Shown piece after piece: positions 1 to 7,512 of a stretch of DNA of 64,000 nucleotides. Below the pieces are notes generated by a model. That model ran no database searches. It was not told the DNA's origin and saw only the letters and a list, made by a program, of their open reading frames with translations. Where the stretch lies: the NCBI RefSeq assembly GCF_029369745.1, contig NZ_CP120210.1:3658001-3722000 (forward strand), written 5' to 3'. The DNA is from Amycolatopsis sp. QT-25 (GTDB lineage: Bacteria > Actinomycetota > Actinomycetes > Mycobacteriales > Pseudonocardiaceae). Made by a program: the position numbers and the translations under genes. Every line of letters starts with the position of its first letter. Within the stretch, counting starts at the first letter, position 1.

Positions 1-81
1 GGGCTGATGGAATTCCTCGGCTCGTGCGGGCTGCTCACTCGGCAGGCCCTGGTGTTCTACAAGCGGGCGAACCTGATCTGA
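1..81 (+). CDS. C-terminal end of an unidentified protein
   Basis: An open frame enters from the left edge and ends at a TGA at 79-81, giving the last 26 residues of a protein that finish in LVFYKRANLI. Two bases separate the stop from the ATG of the downstream ferredoxin reductase, so the two genes are probably co-transcribed. The visible tail is too short to assign a family. A role in electron transfer with the neighbouring reductase is possible but is only inferred from the spacing. Confidence 0.6.
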   Translation, partial: GLMEFLGSCGLLTRQALVFYKRANLI

Positions 82-82
82 C

Positions 83-1582
83 ATGGCCTTCGCGATCACC
101 CAGACCTGTTGCAACGACGCCACTTGCGTGTCGGTCTGCCCGGTCAACTGCATCCACCCGACACCGGACGAGCCCGATTTCGGCACCACGGAGATGCTTT
201 ACGTCGATCCGGCCTCGTGCATCGACTGCGGAGCCTGCGCGGACGCCTGTCCGGTGGACGCGATCTTCCCGGTCGATCTGCTGACCGATTCGCTGCGGGT
301 CTACGCGGGGCTCAACGCGGAGTACTACGCCGGCCGCGAGACCGCGGCCGATCCCGCGCCGAACTTCCACCGCTGGAGTCCTCCGACCTTCGACCGGGCC
401 ATCCCGAGCGACTTCGCGCCGCCGGACATCGCCGTCGTCGGCACCGGGCCTGCCGGCATGTACGCCGTCGAGGACCTGCTCCTGCACACGAACGCGCGGG
501 TCACCCTCATCGACCGGCTGCCGGTCGCGGGCGGGCTCATCCGCTTCGGGGTGGCTCCGGATCACCCTGCCACGAAACGGATCGGTGAAACCTTCTCCCG
601 GTTCCACGAACACCCTCGGCTGCGGATGCGCCTGGGCACCGAGGTCGGCCGCCACGTCACCATCGACGAGCTGGCCGAGCGCCACGACGCGGTGGTCTAC
701 GCCGTCGGCGCCTCGTCCGCACGTGGTCTCGGCCTCGACGGTGAAGACCTGACGGGCAGTGTCGCCGCGACCACCGTCGTCGGCTGGTACAACGGCCACC
801 CGGACGTACCGGCGAACGCGGTGGACCTCTCCGCGGAACGGGTCGTGCTGATCGGCACCGGCAACGTCGCCTTGGACGTGGCCCGGATCCTCACCGCCGA
901 TCCCGCCGCGCTCGCCGGCACCACGATCGCCCCGCACGCCCTGGAACGATTGCGTACGAGCAAGGTCCGTGAGGTCGTCCTGCTCGCCCGTCGCGGGCCG
1001 GAGGACGCCGCCTACACCTCCCCGGAACTGCTCGCGCTCGCACAGCGGGCCGGCGTGCCGCTCGTCGTCGACGACGCGGACCCGCGCACCGTGGCCGCGA
1101 TCGAGGCGGGCACCGGCAAGGCGTCGCTGCTGCGCGAACTCGGCCGCGAGACCGTCGACTGGACCGCGCCGCCGGTCGCGGACGCACGCCGGATCGTCCT
1201 GCGCTTCCACTCCGCTCCCACCGAGCTCGTCGGCGACACACAGGTGCGCGGTCTTCGGGTCACCGGTCCGGACGGGCCGGTCGAGATCGCCGCGGGGCAG
1301 GTCGTCCGCGCGGTCGGCTACCGCGGAATCCCGGTGCCCGGCCTGCCGTTCGACGAGGCCCGTGGCACGATCCCGAACACCGCGGGCCGCGTCGACGGCC
1401 GCAGCGGCGCTTATGTGGTCGGCTGGATCAAACGCGGTCCTTCGGGTGGAATCGGCGCGAACCGCACCTGTGCCGGGGAAACCGTCGCGACCCTGCTGGA
1501 GGACATCACGTCCGGACGGCTTCCGGTGCGGGCACGACGGTCACCGATCGCCGCACTGGCCGCCCGCTTCCGCGGCCGGTGA
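83..1582 (+). CDS. fprB: Ferredoxin-NADP reductase with N-terminal ferredoxin domain (FprB type)
   Basis: This 499-residue protein should pass electrons between NADPH and an iron-sulfur or haem partner through FAD. Residues 1-75 hold two cysteine clusters (CVSVCPVNC and CIDCGACADACP) typical of a bacterial-type ferredoxin. From about residue 118 a Rossmann FAD motif (VVGTGPAGMYAVE) begins, and an NADPH motif (VLIGTGNVALDVA) follows near residue 257. This fusion matches the FprB group of actinobacterial adrenodoxin-reductase-like proteins. The ATG at 83 lies directly behind the stop of the preceding gene, which suggests coupling. The redox partner cannot be told from the sequence. Confidence 0.9.
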   Translation: MAFAITQTCCNDATCVSVCPVNCIHPTPDEPDFGTTEMLYVDPASCIDCGACADACPVDAIFPVDLLTDSLRVYAGLNAEYYAGRETAADPAPNFHRWSPPTFDRAIPSDFAPPDIAVVGTGPAGMYAVEDLLLHTNARVTLIDRLPVAGGLIRFGVAPDHPATKRIGETFSRFHEHPRLRMRLGTEVGRHVTIDELAERHDAVVYAVGASSARGLGLDGEDLTGSVAATTVVGWYNGHPDVPANAVDLSAERVVLIGTGNVALDVARILTADPAALAGTTIAPHALERLRTSKVREVVLLARRGPEDAAYTSPELLALAQRAGVPLVVDDADPRTVAAIEAGTGKASLLRELGRETVDWTAPPVADARRIVLRFHSAPTELVGDTQVRGLRVTGPDGPVEIAAGQVVRAVGYRGIPVPGLPFDEARGTIPNTAGRVDGRSGAYVVGWIKRGPSGGIGANRTCAGETVATLLEDITSGRLPVRARRSPIAALAARFRGR

Positions 1583-1951
1583 AACCGGTCTGGGCGTGCC
1601 GCTCCGGCCCTTGACGTCTCGACGGTGAAAATCCGGGGGAAGAATCCCCGCAAACGACGTCGAGGCGGTCGTACGGGCAGGAACAGTGTCTGTGGCCGAG
1701 GAATGCGCTGACCACCCCTCGGCCCGGCAGGTGCTCAAGGCTCACTCGACTGCCGCGGTCGATCACCTGGAAGCGCAGAAGCGGGGCGGCGGACGTCCCG
1801 GCGCCGCCCGATCAGCCGGCGATCCGGCCCACAGGCCTCGCCGGCCGGGTACGCAATGCGCAAAGATCCGCGGCCACCCCCGGCGCGGCGCGCGGCAATC
1901 CATTGGAGCGTTCGGGCCCGGCGAGGTCCACCGGGCCCGAACGTCGCCCGA
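1583..1951. other. Intergenic stretch without a recognisable gene
   Basis: The 369 bases lie between the convergent reductase and serine hydrolase genes. Short open frames are present but show no recognisable protein or ribosome binding site. A small GC-rich hairpin around 1633-1650 (GGGGGA paired with TCCCC) could help end transcription, but it has no T tract. Confidence 0.5.
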
Positions 1952-2767
1952 TCAGCTCTTGAAGTACCCGTTGAACAGGATTTCGCTGATCTTGGTGGTC
2001 GTTTCCTGTCCGGTCTCGTAACCGTTCTGGATGACCTTGGTGTTGTTCATGAGCGAGAGGGTGTAGCGCTCGTGCGGCCCGACGAAGCCGACCGAGTTCA
2101 TGATCCAGGAGCCGTCGTCGTTGTCGTCGGACCAGCCGTTCTTGTTGCCAGGGCGGGCGGCGGGACCGGCGCCCCAGACACCCCACTGCTGGTTGACGTC
2201 GACGGTGCGCATCTCGCGGACGATGTAGTCGCGGTGCTGCCGGGGCAGCTTCGTCAGGACGTGGTTGATCAGCCGGTCCAGGTCGTTCGCGGTGGTCAGG
2301 ATCCAGCCCCAATGATGCGGGTGCTGGTCGGTGAACCGCATGTCCGTCATCCCGTACGACGGGAAGCGCTTGGCGAACTCGGCCTCCCCGCCGTAGCGGG
2401 TCCACAACGTGTGGGCGGCGGCGTCGTCGCTGGAATTGAGCATCCGGTGCATGAGGTCCCGGTCTTCGGCGGTCAGCTGGACAGCCCCGGAATCATTGCG
2501 CAGCAACAGATCGACGACCATCGCCAACTTCGGGGTGGAGCAGGCCCAGATGAGGGTCCCGGCGGCCTGGCTCCGGTAGACGGCCCCGGTCCACCGGTCC
2601 CGGAGGACGATCCCGGTGTCGCCGGGCCTGCTGTCGGCGTAGGCCTGCGCCCGCGCGATGCGTACCTGGAGTTCCCGGTCGAAGCGGGTCGTCGCCCCGG
2701 CGGGCGCGGCGGATGTCAACGCGACGACCGCCAGTATCGCGGTCAGCATGACGAAAAGTCTCTTCAT
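1952..2767 (-). CDS. Secreted serine hydrolase related to class A beta-lactamases
   Basis: The 271-residue protein starts with a typical Sec signal peptide (MKRLFVMLTAILAVVALTSA) cut near AGAT. The mature part carries the penicilloyl-serine-transferase motifs: S-T-P-K as the SxxK active site, SSDD in place of SDN, and a KNGW segment in the KTG position. It therefore resembles class A beta-lactamases or D,D-peptidases without the exact motifs of a true lactamase. A role in cell-wall turnover or beta-lactam breakdown is possible. The long upstream open frame in the same phase is not part of the gene, because the signal peptide fixes the ATG at 2767. Confidence 0.8.
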   Translation of the reverse strand: MKRLFVMLTAILAVVALTSAAPAGATTRFDRELQVRIARAQAYADSRPGDTGIVLRDRWTGAVYRSQAAGTLIWACSTPKLAMVVDLLLRNDSGAVQLTAEDRDLMHRMLNSSDDAAAHTLWTRYGGEAEFAKRFPSYGMTDMRFTDQHPHHWGWILTTANDLDRLINHVLTKLPRQHRDYIVREMRTVDVNQQWGVWGAGPAARPGNKNGWSDDNDDGSWIMNSVGFVGPHERYTLSLMNNTKVIQNGYETGQETTTKISEILFNGYFKS

Positions 2768-3001
2768 GTGCTCCCCAGGTTCCGATATCGGTTGTTCCTG
2801 AGCTTGAAGGCGTTCATCGGTACCGGAGGTTGCCACAACCTGTCGAATAGTGACACCGGTCACATTCGGAGGATGCCGTCCACTATGGACGACGGTGGCG
2901 CGGGCACCACCACGGATCAGCGGGTCGACCCGATGGTGAAGGCCGCGGCGGACCGCGATGCTGGAGCCGAACGATCCGAAGTCCTCGAACGAAGGAAAAG
3001 T

Positions 3002-3814
3002 ATGTCGAGAGTGAATTCCGTGCGCCGTCACCTGATCCGTGCCGCCAGTGTCGCGTTGGCAGGGGTCTTCTGTGCGATCGCCCTGCCCGGCAGTGCCGAC
3101 GCCGTGGTGAACGGGAAGAACTCCACCGAGCGCTATGAGTTCATGGCCTCGATCCCGGAGATCGTGCCGGAGCTGAACAACGCCGAAGGGGTGTGCGGGG
3201 CCGTGCTGGTCCACCCGCAATGGGTGGTGACCGCGGCGCACTGTGTCGACCCGGGGAACAACCCGGCTCGGCCGGAGGGAACGGTGCGCATCGGCAGCCA
3301 GTCCCGGACCTCCGGCGGTACCGTGCGCACGATCGACCGCATGGTGCGCCACCCCGGCTACCAGCCGGGTGAGCCGAACAAGAACGACATCGCGCTGGTT
3401 CGCCTGGACCGCCCGGTCGCACAGAAGCCGATCCGCATCGCCGACCGTCCCGGCAAGCCCGGCACGCCGACCCGCCTGATGGGCTTCGGCACCACGGTCG
3501 ACACCGCCGATATCGCCAAGGCGGTGTTCCCCGAGCGGCTCCAGCAGCTCGACACCCGCCGCGGAGCGGTGTCGGAATGCTCGCCCGATTACGCGGACTC
3601 GACCCGGCTCTGCACGATCAGCCGCAAGCGCGGCGCGATGGCCTGCATGGGCGACTCCGGCGGCCCGCAGGTCCAGCGCGGGAAGGGAGGCCGGTGGGAG
3701 CTGATCGGCGTCACCTCCGGCCCTGGCGACGACGACGTGCCCTGCGCCAACGGGCCCGGCCTCTACACCAGCGTGCCCGCCTACGCCGACTGGATCCACC
3801 GCACCATCCGCTGA
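3002..3814 (+). CDS. Secreted trypsin-like serine protease (S1 family)
   Basis: The 270-residue product begins with a basic N-terminus and a hydrophobic signal ending in GSADA, followed by VVNGKN, which resembles the activation N-terminus of chymotrypsin-fold proteases. The catalytic triad is visible: His in WVVTAAHCV, Asp in NDIALVRL and Ser in CMGDSGGP. Cysteines flank the His and Ser segments, as in disulfide-linked S1 enzymes. The start is set at the ATG at 3002, just before the signal peptide; the longer open frame upstream is spurious. A strong hairpin follows the gene. The protein should act outside the cell on peptides. Confidence 0.9.
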   Translation: MSRVNSVRRHLIRAASVALAGVFCAIALPGSADAVVNGKNSTERYEFMASIPEIVPELNNAEGVCGAVLVHPQWVVTAAHCVDPGNNPARPEGTVRIGSQSRTSGGTVRTIDRMVRHPGYQPGEPNKNDIALVRLDRPVAQKPIRIADRPGKPGTPTRLMGFGTTVDTADIAKAVFPERLQQLDTRRGAVSECSPDYADSTRLCTISRKRGAMACMGDSGGPQVQRGKGGRWELIGVTSGPGDDDVPCANGPGLYTSVPAYADWIHRTIR

Positions 3815-3827
3815 TACCGCCTGGACC

Positions 3828-3869
3828 CGGTCAGCGTGACCGGCTCTTCGGGGCCGGTCACGCTGACCG
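3828..3869. terminator. Bidirectional terminator hairpin
   Basis: A perfect 17-bp stem (CGGTCAGCGTGACCGGC and its complement) closes an 8-base TCTTCGGG loop. It sits between the stop codons of two convergent genes. There is no T tract, as is common in high-GC actinobacteria, so it is a terminator by position and stability. Confidence 0.75.
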
Positions 3870-3903
3870 AAGTCGGCTGTGCGGGTCGTGCCTTCGGCAG
3901 GGT

Positions 3904-4218
3904 TCAGCAGGCCCTGACGATGACCGAGTGCGCCTTGCTGCCGTAGTCGAGGATCTTCACGTCCTTGTTCCCCGCGGGCACGCGCACCTGATAGGTGCCG
4001 GGATCGACCGGGTAACCGAAGTAGCTTCCGGCCGGGGCGGCCCCGGTACCCGCGATCATCAAGCCACCGCGGTGGATCGTGGTGGGGACCGCTTTGCCGC
4101 AGTTGTTGGAGATGTAGATCTTGCCCTTGGTCGCGGCGGAGGCGGGTCCTGCGCCGAAGACCGAGATGGCCAGACCTGCGGTGGCCAGAACGGTGAGAGC
4201 GCGCCGGGCGGTCGTCAT
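3904..4218 (-). CDS. Small secreted protein of unknown function
   Basis: This gene encodes 104 residues, of which about 29 form a signal peptide ending in GPASA. The mature protein has two cysteines, one in NNCGK and one as the last residue, likely joined by a disulfide. It begins with TKGKIYISNNCGK, suggesting a small extracellular beta-sandwich. I do not recognise the family. The ATG at 4218 is chosen because the signal peptide starts there; the longer frame upstream is random. It converges on the trypsin-like protease across a terminator hairpin, so the two are separate units. Confidence 0.7.
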   Translation of the reverse strand: MTTARRALTVLATAGLAISVFGAGPASAATKGKIYISNNCGKAVPTTIHRGGLMIAGTGAAPAGSYFGYPVDPGTYQVRVPAGNKDVKILDYGSKAHSVIVRAC

Positions 4219-4353
4219 GGTGCTCCTCTGGATGGTGGTCGGACTCGGCCACAAGATATCGGCGGGGACGTCCGTGCCTTGTCGGTCGAACGGACCACAT
4301 CCCCTCGTCTGGCCGGGTGAGGTGAGTCTCGTCCGGTCGGTGACTTCGACGGC

Positions 4354-4819
4354 ATGCGAGTGTTCACCGACGAGTTCCTGTCCGGTGATCCCGTCGCCGT
4401 GGTCCACGACGCCGGCGACCTCACCGCCGAACAGAGGGCGGCGTTCGCTCGCTGGACGAACTGAGTGAGACCACATTTCCGCTCTCGCCGACCGACCCGG
4501 CTGTCGGCTACCGACTGCGGATCTTCGCCACCGGCTACCGACTGCGGATCTTCACCACGAGCCGCGAGTCGCCTTGCGCGGGCCACCCGACGCTCGGATC
4601 CGCTCGTGCGTGGCTGAAGCGCGGCGGAGACGGCAGGTCGCCTGGTGCAGGAGTGCGGCGCCGGTCTGGGTCGCGATGCAGTTCGCCTCGGCCGCATATG
4701 TCGCCGCGCAGGGCACGAAACTGCACTGCTGCGGGCGCGTGTGCGTCGAGCAGTCCGACGGCGAGATCCGGGTCGGTGGCGGCACGGTCGTGGATGTCAC
4801 CGGTCACGTCGCACTTTGA
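4354..4819 (+). pseudogene. Decayed PhzF-family isomerase gene
   Basis: The N-terminal part reads VFTDEFLSGDPVAVV and ends FARWTN before a TGA. Reading the next frame gives LSETTFPLSPTDPAVGYRLR and then AGHPTLGSARAWL. This is the PhzF signature broken by loss of one base near 4461. The stretch encoding YRLRIF is duplicated in tandem at about 4507-4552. A third frame carries LVQECGAGL and the C-terminal half ends GGGTVVDVTGHVAL. The middle of the protein is missing. The product would have been a phenazine-biosynthesis-like epimerase or isomerase and is surely inactive. Confidence 0.85.
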
Positions 4820-4921
4820 ATCGGTCGAAAGTGTCCGGCGCCCTCGTGGCAGCACACTTCGTGACCGGCTAGTGTGCGGTCGTCGATGCGTTGCCCTGCA
4901 CGAAGGTCTTGGGGGATCGGG

Positions 4922-5752
4922 ATGAGCATGGATGAGGCCGCACGGGTGGCCGCGTCGGTGGACAAGGTATCGGTGGGGCGGGTGTACGACTACCTGCTCG
5001 GTGGGACGCACAACTACGCCGTCGACCAGGCGTTCGCCGAGAAGCAGCTCGCCGTGCTGCCGGAAATCCGGGATTTCGCCCGCGCGAACCGGGCCTTCCT
5101 CGGTCGTGCTGTCCGTTTCATGGTGGGGCAGGGGATCCGGCAGTTCGTGGACATCGGGTCCGGGCTGCCGACGCAGGGCAACGTGCACGAGGTCGCCGAT
5201 GAGGTGGCACCGGGTGAATGCCGCGTGGTGTACATCGACAACGAGCCGATCGCCCAGGCACACGCGCAGATTCTGCTCGAAGAGACGGCGGACCCGGCCC
5301 GGCATGCCGCGTTGGATGCCGATTTCTTCGACCGGCGGCTGCTGTGGGACCGCGTGCTGGACACCGGTCTGATCGATCGGAGCGAGCCCATCGGGCTGCT
5401 TCTGGTCGCGCTGTTGCATTTCATGCCCGACGAGCGGAATCCGCACGCCGCGCTCGGTTTTCACCGCGCGATGCTGCCGCCGGGCAGCTTCCTGGCGGTG
5501 TCGCACATTCACGTGGCGCCCGAGGACGTCGAGACGCAGGACGCGGGCAAGCGGGTGGCGCAGGAGTACGGGCGCCGGACCAATCACGCCGCGATCATGC
5601 GCTCACGAGAGCAGATCGCCGAGTTCTTCGGAGACCTGGAGTTGGTCGAGCCCGGTCTGGTGTGGCTGCCTCGATGGCGCCCCGACATCGCGGGCGCCGA
5701 CAAGGACGCCCCTCGTTCGCGCGGCTTGGCGGGCGTGGCACGCACGCCTTGA
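4922..5752 (+). CDS. SAM-dependent methyltransferase of the DUF574 family
   Basis: The 276-residue protein matches the actinobacterial DUF574 (PF04672) methyltransferases. Visible family features are VGRVYDYLLGGTHNYAVD near the N-terminus, the SAM loop VDIGSGLPTQGNVHEVA, the acidic YIDNEP strand and LLHFMPDE further on. These genes are very numerous in Streptomyces and Amycolatopsis, and their substrates are largely unknown. The ATG at 4922 is preceded by a GGGGATCGGG stretch; a second ATG six bases downstream is an alternative. It stands alone, between a PhzF relic and a decayed VOC gene. Confidence 0.85.
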   Translation: MSMDEAARVAASVDKVSVGRVYDYLLGGTHNYAVDQAFAEKQLAVLPEIRDFARANRAFLGRAVRFMVGQGIRQFVDIGSGLPTQGNVHEVADEVAPGECRVVYIDNEPIAQAHAQILLEETADPARHAALDADFFDRRLLWDRVLDTGLIDRSEPIGLLLVALLHFMPDERNPHAALGFHRAMLPPGSFLAVSHIHVAPEDVETQDAGKRVAQEYGRRTNHAAIMRSREQIAEFFGDLELVEPGLVWLPRWRPDIAGADKDAPRSRGLAGVARTP

Positions 5753-5924
5753 AACCTGTAAGGCTTCGAGGTGGGCGGACCTCGCTTGGCAGGGAGGCAG
5801 GCGTAGTGGGGAGATGCCACGACTCCTGTCCGATCGACAGGCGAAGCGTCGCCCAACGAGGATGGTCCTTCAGCAGCGGGTGCTCATCATCTCTGTGACC
5901 GTCGTGTTCATGCTCATCTCATAT

Positions 5925-6195
5925 TCAGCGTCTGGGAGAAGTAGGCGTCGCGCACAGGTAGCCGTCCGGGTCGCCGAAGTAGCCGCACCTGGCGGTGGCC
6001 GTCTTCTGGACCACGCTGCCGCGGCTGCCAGGGCGTTGTGGATGGTTTCGTCCACCACTTCCTGGAGCCGGGGTCGACGTGGAACTAGGCGTCGCGAAAG
6101 CCGGATGCGTCTGCGGCCACCGACGTCGCGCGCCGCTGCCTCCATTCGTAGAGAGTCAGCCGCAGGAATTCTTCGCCAAGGCTGAACGTCGAGGA
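5925..6195 (-). pseudogene. Decayed VOC (glyoxalase-fold) gene
   Basis: On the minus strand three frames carry consecutive pieces of a VOC-family protein. They are a segment reading FLRLTLYEW and VAADASGFR, then VVDETIHNALAAAA, and finally CGYFGDPDGYL. The last resembles the SGYFxDPDGHLWE end of glyoxalase-like proteins. The order and spacing match a VOC domain, but a frameshift lies near 6017 and another change near 6085, and no start codon remains. The call rests on family resemblance read by eye. Confidence 0.55.
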
Positions 6196-6320
6196 GTCGC
6201 AAAGGTTACTTTTCGAGGCGAAGCTGCCCGTTTTGCATTATTGCGGCGTTCCGCGACGGGGTCGTGAGTGGTGAAGAGCGTTTATTTGAGGGGGAAGGCA
6301 AACGTGTCGTGTGGGGTGGC

Positions 6321-6379
6321 AAGTCCGTGAAGGCCTCCTTGAGGGACCCAGGGTCTCTCAAGGAGGCCTTCACGGACTT
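6321..6379. repeat. Family A palindrome, copy 1
   Basis: This is a 59-bp near-perfect inverted repeat: two 29-base arms beginning AAGTCCGTGAAGGCCTCCTT with one mismatch and a single central base. Related copies lie at 19576-19635, 28607-28659 and 48358-48410. It is intergenic and next to a decayed gene. Confidence 0.9.
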
Positions 6380-6380
6380 C

Positions 6381-7112
6381 AAGAACCGGCACTGGCGTCA
6401 CAGTCGTCCCATTGTCATCAGGGAGCACATCTGAAGGTAGTGAAGGCGACCGGCAAAGCGCTGCGCAGAGCGACCACATGCCCTGCACACGACTAGTCGA
6501 CTTGCCTCTCGATAACGCAGTGCACATGGGTCACGATGGCATCGACATCAGGAAAAGTCCTTGGTGGAGGGCAAAGGAGCGTCAGGAATCGCCTGCGGGT
6601 CCGCTGCGCCGCCGATCCCTGCATGTCATGTTGCCTTACCCCAATAACCCCTTTTGCGATTCAGGATCCCGCACACAACCGTACATACAGTCAGCAACCG
6701 GACATTCGATCGCCGAGGGCTGACCTTGGGAGCACGGCCCCATCGGCTGGTCCTGAAAGCCGCTTACACGCGAAGTACCAGATGGGCGAAGCCGTCCCGT
6801 CGTGGCTTGCGGCAGTAGCCTGAAGTTCCTGACCTCCTCGTGGAGACCTTTCGCAACCGCCTCAGTGACCATGGGCGACTTCGAGGCCCTCACTCTGCGC
6901 CAGCGCTCGGCCGATAACCGGCAACCTGTTCGTCTCCTGGCAGGCCACTCATCCACGCCTGCGACCCACAGTGACCCCGTGGGGCCACCCGAATGCGGCA
7001 AGGTGGCCCTCACGGAGTGTTTTCCCAGTTCAGACATACAGTGACCCCTGGTTGTGAGCACCTGTTCGGGACCCGCTAAAGTACTCACATCGCACTCCAC
7101 GGAGCGCGGGTC
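6381..7112. other. Long intergenic region, lower GC, no recognisable gene
   Basis: About 730 bases lie between a family A palindrome and the tRNA gene. Several open frames cross it on both strands, but none shows a signal peptide, known domain or convincing ribosome binding site. Parts, such as 6640-6700, are clearly less GC-rich than the surroundings, which suggests old, decayed or imported DNA. A short stretch near 7000-7022 (AAGGTGGCCCTCACGGAGTG) resembles one arm of a dispersed repeat. The region upstream of 7113 must contain the tRNA promoter. Confidence 0.5.
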
Positions 7113-7186
<74 letters not shown>

Positions 7187-7196
7187 CCGGACGAAG

Positions 7197-7236
7197 CGGG
7201 TCTCCGCAGCTCACCAGCTGCGGAGACCCGTTTTTT
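7197..7236 (+). terminator. Rho-independent terminator after tRNA-Pro
   Basis: A stem pairing CGGGTCTCCGCAGCT with its complement around a short CACC-type loop is followed by six T residues. It begins ten bases after the tRNA, so it terminates that transcript. Confidence 0.92.
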
Positions 7237-7512
7237 CTGTGGTCGGAGCGGTAGCTCCGGCGCGGTGCGGTGCTCGACGACACCCGAGGACGACGTGTGG
7301 CGCTCCGAAGTCGAGGAGCGGCACCGCATCGTCTGGATGACCGACGCACGTTCAGTGTCCGCCACGCTGCACGAGTACGGCCGAGGCGGTAGCTGCGAAC
7401 TCCTCGGTGCCCCGGTCGACCGCCCCGCCCAGCGTGGTCGACCACGGCCAGGCGGTATCGGAATCCGGCGGTGCCGGGGTGCCGGTGACGAACACCGGCA
7501 CCCCGGGAACCG

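Noticed and set aside
35..1210. Long minus-strand open frame opposite the ferredoxin reductase
   Set aside because: It is rich in Arg, Gly and Asp without any family motif and lies antisense to a clear enzyme gene. Such shadows are normal at this GC content.
1952..4300. A single 782-residue minus-strand protein
   Set aside because: The reading frame stays open by chance; the real gene starts at the signal peptide at 2767, and the rest lies antisense to the protease.
6311..6496. Peptide resembling VKASLRDPESLKEAFTD encoded by the family A palindromes
   Set aside because: All copies give the same peptide on both strands because of the palindrome, and no consistent start or ribosome binding site exists.
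6636..7100. Possible 154-residue protein on the minus strand before the tRNA
   Set aside because: No domain, signal peptide or coding bias was visible.
7237..7512. Possible small gene (VWRSEVEERHRIVWMTDARS) after the tRNA terminator
   Set aside because: The frame runs on into the antisense of the chitinase and shows no recognisable domain. It may be the relic of an unknown gene, but I cannot support that.
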